This document shows, piece after piece, positions 36,913 to 45,482 of a stretch of DNA of 64,000 nucleotides. The position numbers and the translations under genes were made by a program. The DNA is taken from positions 372,001 to 436,000 of the forward strand of contig NZ_CP067377.1 in the NCBI RefSeq assembly GCF_019565455.1, given 5' to 3'. This stretch comes from Flavobacterium oreochromis (GTDB taxonomy: Bacteria > Bacteroidota > Bacteroidia > Flavobacteriales > Flavobacteriaceae). A model generated the notes under the pieces. That model searched no databases and was not told where the DNA came from. It saw nothing but the letters and a program-made list of their open reading frames with translations. Numbering within the stretch: the first letter of the stretch is position 1; each line of letters starts with the position of its first letter.

Positions 36913-38581
36913 TTAATACACGTCTTTTTGATATTTTCCTTGTTCTTCTAATTGGTCTAACACTTCTTTTGCTTTTTCTACTGAGATGTTTCTTTGGGAA
37001 GCGATTACTTCAATAATGGTGTTTTCAACATCTTTGCTCATTGGGTCTTTTTGTCCGCAGATATAGATAGAAGCTCCGTTTTCTAACCATTCATTAAACT
37101 GACTTGCATTTTCTTTGATACGATCTTGGACGTAAATTTTACGTTCTTGATCTCTAGAAAATGCCGTACTTAATTTGGTTAATACTCCTGTGGTTAACCA
37201 TTCCTGAACCTCGGTCTGGTAATAGAAGTCTAAGGCAAAATGTTGTTCTCCAAAGAATAACCAGTTTTTACCTTCGGTGCCTGTTGCATCACGGTGTGCC
37301 AAGAAACTTCTGAAAGGAGCAATTCCTGTACCTGGTCCTATCATAATCACATCGGTATCTTCTGCAGGTAAACGGAAGTTGTTGTTTTTATGGATATAGA
37401 AATCATAGTTGGTATCCAAAGGAAAATCGGCTAAAAACTGAGAAGTTAATCCCGTTTTTATTTGGTCACCCACTTTAAAAGAATTCAAATTGACTGTTAA
37501 ATGTACTTGACCATCGTGTGCTTTGTGTGCTGATGAAATTGAATATAAACGAGGTGCAATAGGATGTAAAATAGCTACTACATCTTCTAATTTTCCGTTT
37601 TTAGGTTGGTACTTTTTAAGTACATCCACTAAATCGGCTTTATCTTCTTCAATCGCTATTTCTAAAACTTTCCCGATAGCTTCTAATGATTTTTTAGATA
37701 ACCCACGAATGTTTTTATTTTGAAGTAAAGTCGTATCGGTTACACCAAAATGTCCTGCAATAGCTAGCAATTCCACTTCATTGTTTTTCGGAATTAATCC
37801 TAAAGCATCGCCTGGTTCGTAAATAACTTCTTCATTAGGTGTGATTTCAATATGATAGGTTTCTTTATTCGAACCTTTATCATTCAACACAATTTTATGC
37901 GAAATTTGTCCCGTAAAATTTTGTTTGTGCGATGTTGTTGCAACCGTTGATTTCACTTCCGCTAGTATTGAAGTTGTAGCAGCCCCAAAAGCATTTTGTA
38001 AATCAGCTTCCCAAGTAGGGATTAAACTCGCATAATCTACATCCGCTTTTACTAAAGGAAGTAAGCGTTTTGCACCTTTTTCGGCTAAAACCTCATCTAA
38101 TAACACCCCTGCATTACAAAACAATGGGTATGAGGAATCTCCTAATCCAAAAACGGCAAAAGATACCGTATCTAATTTTTCTGTGGAGGCTTTTAATGCT
38201 TCGTAAAAACCAACGGCGTTTTGAGGAAATTCTCCTTCGCCTTGGGTACTTACTACAAATAAAACTAGAGTTTCTTTTTTAGTTTTGCTATATCAAATTG
38301 TGCTACATCAACACTTTTAGCTTGAATTTTATTCTTTTTGAAAGTGGCTTGGATTTGCGAAGCTACTTTTTTGAATTTCCTGTTTCGGTCCCATATACAA
38401 TTAAGGGTTTAACGGCTACAGCTGCCAATGCGTTTTGATTTGTAGGTACTGCTCCAGCTGTCTTGATTCCGAAGTTTTTGGCTAAATAACCTGCCAAAAA
38501 TCCTTTAGCATAGATAAGCTCTTCATTGGTTGCATTTTGCACCAATTGTTGGAGTAAATTGTTTTTAGTTTCAGATAGCAT
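36913..38581 (-). CDS. cysJ: CysJ, sulfite reductase flavoprotein (alpha) subunit (two frameshifts)
   Basis: Passes electrons from NADPH through FAD and FMN to CysI. Corrected length about 556 residues: N-terminal helix (MLSETKNNLLQQLV), flavodoxin domain (about 60-200; LIVYGTETGNSKKVASQIQ, VSTQGEGEFPQNAV), FAD domain (PRLYSISSA, GLTSQFLADF) and NADPH domain (MIGPGTGIAPFRSFL), ending EEQGKYQKDVY. Two T6 runs, at 38275-38280 and 38367-38372, each lack one base. Start at 38581 overlaps the end of cobA by 11 bp. Confidence 0.93.
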
Positions 38582-39392
38582 TTTGATAGATAGTTTTATG
38601 ATTATCGAAATAAGATTCAGTGATTGTTTTTTCTTCGAACCAAGCATATTGTTGGTGTAAATTCACTACACTTCCTACTACAATTAAAGTGGGTACATAA
38701 GCAAATTGTGGTAGTGTATTATTCAATATATCTTTAAACGAAAAAACATTAGTTTTTTGATTAGGTGTAGTCGCTTGTTGGATGACCGCAACTCCTTTTT
38801 CAGGGTCAATATTTTGTTCCATTAACTTTTGAGCTAAAACATTTAGTTTTTGACCACTCATATAAAAAACGAGTGTGTCATTTGTGGTTGCCCAATCGGT
38901 CCATTGTTGACTTTCTACGTGTTCCAACTCATACAAGGTAAGAAAGCGGAGTCCGCGAGAATAGCCACGAGCCGTTAATGGCATTCCTGTATAAGCCGCA
39001 GCGCCAAAGGCAGCCGAAATCCCTGGAACAATTTCGTATGGAATTTCATTTTCAACTAGTACTTGTAATTCGTCTAAAATATTTGAAAACAGAGTAGAAT
39101 CTCCTCCTTTAAGGCGAAGTACTAATTTTCCTTGTTGTGCAAAAAGAACAATTAGTTCGTTGATATCTTGCTGTGGTGTCCAAACTCCTTTAGAACATTG
39201 TTTACCCACATACACAATTTCGGCATCTTTGCGTGCATATTCCTCAATAAGTTCAGGCGATACTAGTCGGTCAGTCAAGACTACATCTGCTTTTTGTAAG
39301 TATTTCAAAGCTTTTAAACTAATCAGTTCAGGATCACCTGGTCCTGCACCTGCTAAAATTACTTTTCCTCTATTTTTTATACTTCTTTCCAT
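38571..39392 (-). CDS. cobA: CobA/SUMT, uroporphyrinogen-III C-methyltransferase
   Basis: Methylates uroporphyrinogen III to precorrin-2 for siroheme (and cobalamin). 273 residues; GKVILAGAGPGDPELISLKA, VVLTDRLVSPEL, VLRLKGGDSTLF, YEIVPGISAAFGAAAYTGMP and PLTARG. Start MERSIKNRGK at 39392. Overlaps cysJ, so translation is coupled. With the cysG N-domain protein downstream it completes siroheme synthesis in the operon. Confidence 0.95.
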   Translation of the reverse strand: MERSIKNRGKVILAGAGPGDPELISLKALKYLQKADVVLTDRLVSPELIEEYARKDAEIVYVGKQCSKGVWTPQQDINELIVLFAQQGKLVLRLKGGDSTLFSNILDELQVLVENEIPYEIVPGISAAFGAAAYTGMPLTARGYSRGLRFLTLYELEHVESQQWTDWATTNDTLVFYMSGQKLNVLAQKLMEQNIDPEKGVAVIQQATTPNQKTNVFSFKDILNNTLPQFAYVPTLIVVGSVVNLHQQYAWFEEKTITESYFDNHKTIYQNAI

Positions 39393-39446
39393 TGTTTTAG
39401 GTATGAGTTGTCCCTGTCGAGCCATTTTTGACCCGATTGAGAGTTA

Positions 39447-39530
39447 AACCTGTTAGGTTTTGGCTAAATTTTATTGATTAAACTAATCTCTCTATTACAG
39501 ACCTAACAGATTTTGAAAACCTGTTAGGTC
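39447..39530. repeat. Palindromic repeats between cysK and cobA
   Basis: A 31-bp imperfect palindrome at 39500-39530 (arms GACCTAACAG and CTGTTAGGTC around ATTTTGAAAAC) plus a half copy AACCTGTTAGGTTTT at 39447-39461. The arms differ from the 36878 copy by an A for G change that is matched on the other arm, so pairing is kept. Confidence 0.75.
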
Positions 39531-39538
39531 TAAATGAA

Positions 39539-40446
39539 TTAAAACAATCCTTCGATTGAAAGGTATCGCTCTCCAGTATCGTAGTTAAAGGTTAAGATAG
39601 TGGCATCGTCAGGTAAAGTTGCCGCTTTTTTTGCTACTGCAGCTAAGGAAGCACCCGTGGAAATCCCTACCAAAATCCCTTCTTTTTAGCGATATTTCTG
39701 GCGTATTCAAAAGCATCATCTTTGCTTACTTGAATAACCTCATCGATTAAACCAGCTTGGTAAATTTCTGGTACAAAACCTGCTCCAATCCCTTGTAATG
39801 GGTGTGGTGACGGACTACCACCGCTTAATACGGGTGATAATTCTGGTTCTACCGCTATTACTTTAAGGTTTGGATATTTTTCTTTTAGTACTGAAGCTAC
39901 CCCAGTAATATGTCCGCCTGTTCCAACACCTGTGATGATGTAATCTAATCCATCAGGGAAATCGGCTAGAATTTCTTGAGCAGTTGTTCTTTTGTGTACT
40001 TCAACATTGGCTTGGTTAGCAAATTGTGAAGGCGACCAAGCATTTGGCGTTTGCGATACTAGTTCGGCAGCACGTTCGATGGCTCCTTTCATCCCTTTTT
40101 CACGAGGAGTTAGATCAAATTCGGCACCGTAAATTTCCATCAACTTACGTCTTTCTACACTCATTGATTCTGGCATTACAAGGATTACTTTATATCCTTT
40201 TACAGCAGCTACTAATGCTAAACCTATCCCCGTATTTCCAGAGGTAGGCTCTATAATTACGCTGTCTGGTTTTAATAATCCTTTTGCTTCTGCATCTTCA
40301 ATCATTGCTAAAGCAATACGATCTTTGATACTGTTTCCTGGATTTGTTCTTTCTAATTTGATAAATACGTTTTTGTTTCCGTATAATTTATTAATTTTTA
40401 CTACTGGAGTATTTCCTATGGTATCTAAGATATTATTTGTTTTCAT
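39539..40446 (-). CDS. cysK: CysK, cysteine synthase (frameshift)
   Basis: PLP enzyme that makes cysteine from O-acetylserine and sulfide. Corrected length 302 residues. [16 protein letters not shown] holds the PLP lysine; [11 protein letters not shown] and [10 protein letters not shown] bind substrate and phosphate; the C-terminus [11 protein letters not shown] and [10 protein letters not shown] is read only after adding one base in the T5 run at 39683-39687. Lies between cysE and cobA. Confidence 0.95.
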
Positions 40447-40453
40447 CTTTTTA

Positions 40454-40520
40454 AGTTTAAAGTTTAAGGTTTAAAGTTTTGTTTAAACCATTTTCATTTT
40501 ATTTGTTTCAAGTTTCAAGT
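40454..40520. repeat. AT-rich heptamer repeats between cysK and cysE
   Basis: AGTTTAA, AGTTTAA, GGTTTAA, AGTTT in tandem from 40454, then TTTCAAG twice from about 40507. The period is 7 bp. Similar units recur at several gene junctions in this window. Confidence 0.7.
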
Positions 40521-40568
40521 TTTCCGTTTACCTTTTCACTAATTACTAATCACTTTTTACTAAACTCA

Positions 40569-41384
40569 CTAAATCACATAATTAAGCGGCTCTGGGAACT
40601 CGCTTTTTGATTTGATTTCTATTTCGCTTTTGTGATAGACCAAAGAGTTTTCAGGTACCGAATGGGTTAACCAAACATTGCCTCCAATCACCGAATTTGC
40701 TCCAATTGTAGTTTTTCCTCCTAAAATGGTTGCATTAGCATAAATAGTTACATTGTCTTCTATGGTTGGATGTCTTTGTGCAGTTGCAGCTTCTTTTGAA
40801 ACTGATAATGCACCTAGTGTTACTCCTTGATAGATTTTTACATTTTTGCCTATTCTTGTGGTTTCACCTATTACTATTCCAGTTCCGTGATCAATAAAGA
40901 AATTTTCTCCTATTTCTGCACCTGGATGGATATCAATTCCTGTTCGACTGTGCACATATTCAGAAATCACTCTAGGAATTACGGGTACGTTTAGTTTCCA
41001 AAACACGTTAGCAATTCTATACGCCGTGATGGCAAAAAATCCTGGATAAGCAACCAAAACCTCTTCTTTAGATTTTGCCGCTGGGTCAAAATTGACAATC
41101 GTTTCTAAATCATTTAAAAGAACGTAATGTAAATCTTCTATTTGTTCGAAGAAAAAGTTGGCATACACCACAATTTGATTGGTATCTTCAACCGTTTTTG
41201 CGAGTATATCTTGCAATTTTATTTGAAGCAACTTTTCTTTATTTTGAAAGAAGCGATAGTTGTTGTATTCCTGATTGATATCAAACAACCAATTGATTAA
41301 ATCATCTACCCATCTTTCAACTTGATTTTTGTTGATGGGGTTTTTTGCTCTTTCTTGATTCTTAATGTAAATTGAGTATGACAT
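40569..41384 (-). CDS. cysE: CysE-type serine O-acetyltransferase
   Basis: Makes O-acetylserine for CysK. 271 residues: helical N-terminal domain (about 1-130) and left-handed beta-helix hexapeptide domain with HSRTGIDIHPGAEIGENFFI, DHGTGIVIGETTRIG and GVTLGALSVSKEAATAQRHP. The stop overlaps closely with the start region of cysN (1 bp gap). The C-terminal tail that binds CysK (usually ending in Ile) here ends PLNYVI, consistent with complex formation. Confidence 0.94.
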   Translation of the reverse strand: MSYSIYIKNQERAKNPINKNQVERWVDDLINWLFDINQEYNNYRFFQNKEKLLQIKLQDILAKTVEDTNQIVVYANFFFEQIEDLHYVLLNDLETIVNFDPAAKSKEEVLVAYPGFFAITAYRIANVFWKLNVPVIPRVISEYVHSRTGIDIHPGAEIGENFFIDHGTGIVIGETTRIGKNVKIYQGVTLGALSVSKEAATAQRHPTIEDNVTIYANATILGGKTTIGANSVIGGNVWLTHSVPENSLVYHKSEIEIKSKSEFPEPLNYVI

Positions 41385-41385
41385 C

Positions 41386-42618
41386 TTATAAAAACATTAA
41401 AGCCCCAACGGTATTATTAGTCGTTTCATCTATTAAAATAGCGTTCCCCGATTTTGAATTTTGAGTAAATGAATCAAAAAACAAATATTGGTTAGTACGT
41501 AGATTGATTTGAGCGATGTCGTTTAATTTTACTGTATCTGCCTCAGTAAATTGCCACTCATTAACATTCCATTTTCTATTTACTTGTTGGATTTTTACAC
41601 GAACGGTTTTGAATCTATGTTGAAGTAAATAGGTTTTTCCTACTTGCAAATCGGAGTTATCTAACCAAGACACCCACGTATCAATTTGGTTGGCTTCTCT
41701 AGGCAGTTGATTATTTAAAACGATAGTATCACCCCGACTTATATCTATATTATTATCAAAATGCAATACCACATTGTCGCCTGCAAAGACTTGTTCTACT
41801 TCCTTTTGATTTTTTTCAATCTTTGTGATTGTGGTTTCAATATTGGCTGGAAATACTTTTACCTTATCTCCTACTTTATAGTTACCGCTCAATACGGGTC
41901 CTGCATAGCCTCTATAATCGTGGTTGGCTTCATCTTTTGGACGGATAACCCATTGCACTTGAAAACGAGAAGGTAAATCATCGGTAGATTCAATTGCAAC
42001 ACTTTCTAAGGTTTCTAAGATTGATTTTCCGTTATACCACGGTGTATTTTCAGAAGTGTTTACGACGTTATCTCCAACCAATGCACTTACAGGGATGTAG
42101 ATAATTTCGTTATAATGTAACTCTGATTTAATTTGCTCAAAATCGGCTTGAATTTTAGTAAAAGTCTCTTCGGAATAATTCAACAAGTCAATTTTGTTGA
42201 TGGCAATAATTGCTTTTTTAATTCCCATTAAAGAACCAATGCTAGCGTGACGTCTTGTTTGTTCGGTTATTCCTTTGCGAGCATCTACTAAAATGATGAT
42301 TAAATCAGAATTTGAAGCTCCTGTAATCATATTGCGGGTATACTGCTCGTGTCCAGGTGCATCAGCGATAATAAATTTTCTTTTTGAGGTTGAAAAATAT
42401 TTATACGCTACATCAATCGTGATTCCTTGCTCTCTTTCGGCACGAAGTCCGTCTGTGATTAAAGACAAATCGATATCAACTCCTTCTTGTTTGGTTTGTT
42501 TTTGTAAAACTCCTAATTGGTCTGTATGTATGCTGTCAGAATCATATAAAAGTCTTCCTATTAAAGTACTTTTACCGTCATCTACATTTCCTGCTGTTAT
42601 AAATCGTAATGTGTTCAT
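41386..42618 (-). CDS. cysN: CysN, sulfate adenylyltransferase large (GTPase) subunit
   Basis: GTPase subunit that drives ATP sulfurylase. 410 residues; MNTLRFITAGNVDDGKSTLI (P-loop), ITIDVAYKYF, DAPGHEQYTRNM and NKIDLLNY are the EF-Tu-like G motifs. No APS-kinase (CysC) domain is fused, which agrees with the APS-type CysH. Start chosen at 42618 rather than an in-frame upstream ATG at 42657. Followed directly by cysE. Confidence 0.95.
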   Translation of the reverse strand: MNTLRFITAGNVDDGKSTLIGRLLYDSDSIHTDQLGVLQKQTKQEGVDIDLSLITDGLRAEREQGITIDVAYKYFSTSKRKFIIADAPGHEQYTRNMITGASNSDLIIILVDARKGITEQTRRHASIGSLMGIKKAIIAINKIDLLNYSEETFTKIQADFEQIKSELHYNEIIYIPVSALVGDNVVNTSENTPWYNGKSILETLESVAIESTDDLPSRFQVQWVIRPKDEANHDYRGYAGPVLSGNYKVGDKVKVFPANIETTITKIEKNQKEVEQVFAGDNVVLHFDNNIDISRGDTIVLNNQLPREANQIDTWVSWLDNSDLQVGKTYLLQHRFKTVRVKIQQVNRKWNVNEWQFTEADTVKLNDIAQINLRTNQYLFFDSFTQNSKSGNAILIDETTNNTVGALMFL

Positions 42619-42698
42619 TTTATTTTTTATTTCAAGTTCAAAAGTTTCAGGTTTCAAGTTTCCTTCTTCTTTTAAATTCTAGTTTCTAAATTCTAACT

Positions 42699-43604
42699 TT
42701 AAAAATATCCTTGTTTTTTTCTGTCTTCCATTGCGGCTTCAGAAAGTTGGTCGTCTAGTCTTGTTTGTCCTCTTTCGCTGATTCTCGTTTGAATGATATC
42801 TTCTATAATATCGTCAATCGTTGCTGCGTGTGAAGGAACTGCTGCGGTACACGTCATATCTCCTACGGTTCTGTAACGCACTTTTTCTATCACCACTTGG
42901 TCTCCTTCTTGTGGCTGAATGAATGCTGAAGTTGCCACCAATTTGTCCTGGTGGACAATACACTCTCTGTCGTGGGCAAAATATAAACTTGGTAACTCGA
43001 TATTATATTTCTTGATGTAATTCCATACATCTAATTCCGTCCAGTTGCTAATGGGGAAAACTCTCACGTTGTGTCCTTTTTGGATTTTTCCATTTAAGAT
43101 ATTCCATAATTCGGGTCTTTGCAATTTAGGATCCCAAGCCCCGAAATCATCTCTTACAGAAAATATTCTTTCTTTTGCTCTTGCTTTTTCTTCATCACGT
43201 CTAGCACCTCCTATACAAGCATCAAATTCATTTTCTTGAATGGTATCTAATAAACTGTAGGTTTGTAAAGCATTGCGAGAAGGAAAACGACCCGCAGTTT
43301 CTTTCAAGTTGTATTTTTTGATACTATCTTCTACACTTCCTACAATTAGTTTTTCTCCAATTTGTGTTACCAACTTATCACGGAATTCTAAAGCTTCAGG
43401 AAAGTTATGTCCTGTATCGATATGTACTAATGGGAAAGGAAATTTCCCTGGACGAAAGGCTTTTAAGGCTAAATGAATTAATACAATAGAATCTTTTCCT
43501 CCCGAAAATAACAAGGCTGGTTTTTCAAACTGTGCTGCTGTTTCACGAAGTATGTAAATGGCTTCGTTTTCTAATTGTTCTAAGTAATCTGTAGTATTGC
43601 TCAT
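42699..43604 (-). CDS. cysD: CysD, sulfate adenylyltransferase small subunit
   Basis: Catalytic subunit of ATP sulfurylase, forming APS from sulfate and ATP. 301 residues; PP-loop PALLFSGGKDSIVLIHLALK, GGARRDEEKARAKERIFS, and the C-terminal GDMTCTAAVPSHAATIDDII and ISERGQTRLDDQ. Upstream of cysN with about 80 bp of heptamer-repeat sequence between. Confidence 0.97.
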   Translation of the reverse strand: MSNTTDYLEQLENEAIYILRETAAQFEKPALLFSGGKDSIVLIHLALKAFRPGKFPFPLVHIDTGHNFPEALEFRDKLVTQIGEKLIVGSVEDSIKKYNLKETAGRFPSRNALQTYSLLDTIQENEFDACIGGARRDEEKARAKERIFSVRDDFGAWDPKLQRPELWNILNGKIQKGHNVRVFPISNWTELDVWNYIKKYNIELPSLYFAHDRECIVHQDKLVATSAFIQPQEGDQVVIEKVRYRTVGDMTCTAAVPSHAATIDDIIEDIIQTRISERGQTRLDDQLSEAAMEDRKKQGYF

Positions 43605-43615
43605 ATTTTTTTATT

Positions 43616-43703
43616 TGTTTCAAGTTTTTTTCGTTTCAAGTTTCAGGTTTATACATATTAGTTGTTATTTATAATTTTCATCCAACAACTTGAAACTTGA
43701 AAC
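43616..43703. repeat. Heptamer repeats between cysD and cysH
   Basis: GTTTCAA/TTTCAGG units at 43616-43650 and the inverse CTTGAAA units at 43687-43702. They are in opposite orientations, so the spacer could fold into a long AU-rich hairpin. Confidence 0.65.
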
Positions 43704-43718
43704 CAATTTCTAACATTC

Positions 43719-44414
43719 TTATTTATGTAATCCGCATTCTTTTTTTGATTGATCTTCCCACCACCATCGACCTGCTCTAAAATCTTCTCCTTCTTTGATG
43801 GCTCTGGTACAAGGTGCACAACCTATACTTACATATCCTTTGTCGTGTAGCGTATTGTAAGGAACTCCATTTTGTTTTAAATAATTCACTACTTCATCGA
43901 GTGTCCAGTGGAGCAATGGGTTGTATTTGTATAGCTTTAGATGTTGATCCCATTCAACTAATTGCACGTTTTGACGGTTTTGTGATTGTTCTGCACGAAG
44001 CCCTGTTATCCATAGATTTGCTCCTTCTAAAGCACGGTTTAAAGGGGCTACTTTACGAATATGACAACATTGTTTTCTATTTTCAACACTAGCATAAAAT
44101 CCGTTAATCCCATTTTCATTTACATAATTCTCTATTGCAGAAGCTTCAGGATAATACGCTTTTATTTTGTTTCCATATTGCAAAGTGGTTTTATCCCAAA
44201 CCGCATACGTTTCTGTAAACAACCTTCCTGTATCTAAAGTAAATACCTCGATATTTTTGATTTTATGGGTAAAAATTTCATTTGTGATTACTTGATCTTC
44301 GATACCGAAACTGGTCGAAAAAACAATCTTACCTGTAAAATTTTCACTTAAAAAACGAAGGCTTTCACCTAAGTCATTTGAATAGTTTAAAAAGTTTTTT
44401 ATTTGTTCTGTCAT
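43719..44414 (-). CDS. cysH: CysH, APS-type adenylylsulfate reductase
   Basis: Reduces activated sulfate to sulfite with thioredoxin. 231 residues; VFSTSFGIEDQVIT, TLDTGRLF, the paired cysteines RKQCCHIRKV and GCAPCTRA that hold a 4Fe-4S cluster, and the catalytic C-terminal ECGLHK. The cluster cysteines indicate use of APS rather than PAPS, which fits the absence of cysC. First structural gene of the operon, preceded by two cysteine-leader/terminator modules. Confidence 0.96.
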   Translation of the reverse strand: MTEQIKNFLNYSNDLGESLRFLSENFTGKIVFSTSFGIEDQVITNEIFTHKIKNIEVFTLDTGRLFTETYAVWDKTTLQYGNKIKAYYPEASAIENYVNENGINGFYASVENRKQCCHIRKVAPLNRALEGANLWITGLRAEQSQNRQNVQLVEWDQHLKLYKYNPLLHWTLDEVVNYLKQNGVPYNTLHDKGYVSIGCAPCTRAIKEGEDFRAGRWWWEDQSKKECGLHK

Positions 44415-44429
44415 AACGTTTTTTAAAAT

Positions 44430-44457
44430 AAAAGGACCTCTTGAAATTCAAGAGGCC
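44430..44457 (-). terminator. Proximal attenuator terminator before cysH
   Basis: Minus strand GGGCCTCTTGAA / TTCAAGAGGTCC hairpin followed by TTTTATTTTA, 16 bp before the cysH ATG. The 5' arm can partly pair with GGGAGG inside leader peptide 1 (6 bp with two G-U pairs). Confidence 0.8.
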
Positions 44458-44488
44458 CGCACAATTATAAATACAACCAAAGATTAAT

Positions 44489-44584
44489 TTACACAATACA
44501 GTCCTCCCACCGAAGTTGGCAACAACAACAGCAAGAAGCAGTATTTGCGTTAAATTTTATTATTATGTTTTTATTATTTTTCAT
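44489..44584 (-). CDS. Cys-rich leader peptide 1 of the cys operon
   Basis: A 31-residue reading frame, MKNNKNIIIKFNANTAS then five consecutive Cys codons (TGC TGT TGT TGT TGC), then QLRWEDCIV and a stop. It is followed by the proximal terminator and cysH. Five successive Cys codons before a terminator in front of cysteine-synthesis genes indicate an attenuator that senses charged tRNA-Cys. It is the second of two such modules in tandem. Confidence 0.85.
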   Translation of the reverse strand: MKNNKNIIIKFNANTASCCCCCQLRWEDCIV

Positions 44585-44603
44585 TTTATTATTTACTTTA
44601 TTT

Positions 44604-44634
44604 CAAAAAAAACTCCTCACGATGGTGAGGAGTT
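44604..44634 (-). terminator. Distal attenuator terminator of the cys operon
   Basis: Minus strand AACTCCTCAC-CATC-GTGAGGAGTT, a perfect 10-bp stem, followed by eight T. The 5' arm segment CTCCTCA can pair with TGAGGGG, which overlaps the stop codon of leader peptide 2, giving a 7-bp antiterminator with one G-U pair. Confidence 0.85.
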
Positions 44635-44675
44635 TTAATTATTGCTTTTATTTATATATACAACAAATCTACCCC

Positions 44676-44729
44676 TCAAGAATTTGAGCAGCAGATACAA
44701 CAGTTGATATTTTTTCTATTTCGTTTCAT
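44676..44729 (-). CDS. Cys-rich leader peptide 2 (first in the transcript)
   Basis: A 17-residue frame, MKRNRKNINCCICCSNS, with four Cys codons in a CCxCC cluster. Its ATG lies 10 bp after a TATATTTG -7 box, so the transcript starts almost at the peptide. The stop codon overlaps the TGAGGGG antiterminator half. A ribosome stalled at the Cys codons would leave that half free and allow readthrough; one that reaches the stop would cover it and favour termination. Confidence 0.82.
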   Translation of the reverse strand: MKRNRKNINCCICCSNS

Positions 44730-44739
44730 AATTACAAGA

Positions 44740-44747
44740 CAAATATA
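44740..44747 (-). promoter_or_regulatory. -7 promoter box of the cys operon
   Basis: Minus strand TATATTTG matches TAnnTTTG, directly before leader peptide 2. Confidence 0.65.
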
Positions 44748-44860
44748 ATAGGTTATTTTTTATAATAAAAGAGCTAATCATATTTTAATAATCTTTTAAG
44801 CAATTAAAAAGATTTAATTACATTTTATCTAAAATATCTACATATTACCGAAAAATAATA

Positions 44861-45415
44861 TTATTCTTCTGGTTTATCACCAACATAATAGTTCTTTTGT
44901 CTCTCTAATCCATAATTCAGTTTTTCTACATCTGTATTAGAATTTTGAATTTCTTTATAAAGTTCTTCATAATCTTTTGAATGTAAACTACTTGGCACTA
45001 CATGAGTATCAAAATTTAGTTCTATTTTATTATTTGGAAGAAAGTTACCATAAACATAAATTTGATGTTGAACATAACCTGTATTTTTATTAGTATCATA
45101 TTCAAAATGTAAGTAGCCTGTGGATTGGGGCACTATATTTTTTATATTAGAATCATCAACAATAATACATCCGCATGAAGTTTGAATTTCTTTTATTTCT
45201 AACAAATTTTTCCCGCTATTTTTTATAGGATATACAATATGAAGTTTTTCTCCTTGAGCTATTGGAAAATAATGTCTTTGGGGATCTTTTACTTCAATAG
45301 TTGTTGCTTGACCTTCTTTTTCACAGCTAATAAAAAATAAAAGAGATAAAAAAATGGATACGTTTTTTTGAAATGAAGATGTTGTTAAAAGATTAAAATA
45401 ATTGTATTTCATCAC
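44861..45415 (-). CDS. DUF1573 lipoprotein
   Basis: Exported lipoprotein of 184 residues: signal peptide with lipobox FFISCEKEG, then one DUF1573 immunoglobulin-like domain (VYPIKNSGKNLLEIKEIQTS followed by CGCIIVDDS). Such domains occur in surface proteins of Bacteroidetes; no enzymatic role is known. It lies 67 bp after the DUF4838 gene and may be the last gene of the putative polysaccharide locus. Confidence 0.82.
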   Translation of the reverse strand: MMKYNYFNLLTTSSFQKNVSIFLSLLFFISCEKEGQATTIEVKDPQRHYFPIAQGEKLHIVYPIKNSGKNLLEIKEIQTSCGCIIVDDSNIKNIVPQSTGYLHFEYDTNKNTGYVQHQIYVYGNFLPNNKIELNFDTHVVPSSLHSKDYEELYKEIQNSNTDVEKLNYGLERQKNYYVGDKPEE

Positions 45416-45482
45416 AAGCTGTTTTTTTTGTTTTGGGCATTAGTTATTACTTTTATTTCTATATTATCTTTTTGAAGAATTG

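Noticed and set aside
40454..43703. CRISPR-like or satellite array from the heptamer repeats
   Set aside because: Units are 7 bp without spacers of uniform length, differ between junctions, and no cas genes are present.
44489..44729. Cys-rich small frames as a bacteriocin or metal-binding peptide
   Set aside because: Each is followed at once by a terminator and the cys operon, and only the Cys codons stand out. Attenuator leaders explain both frames better.
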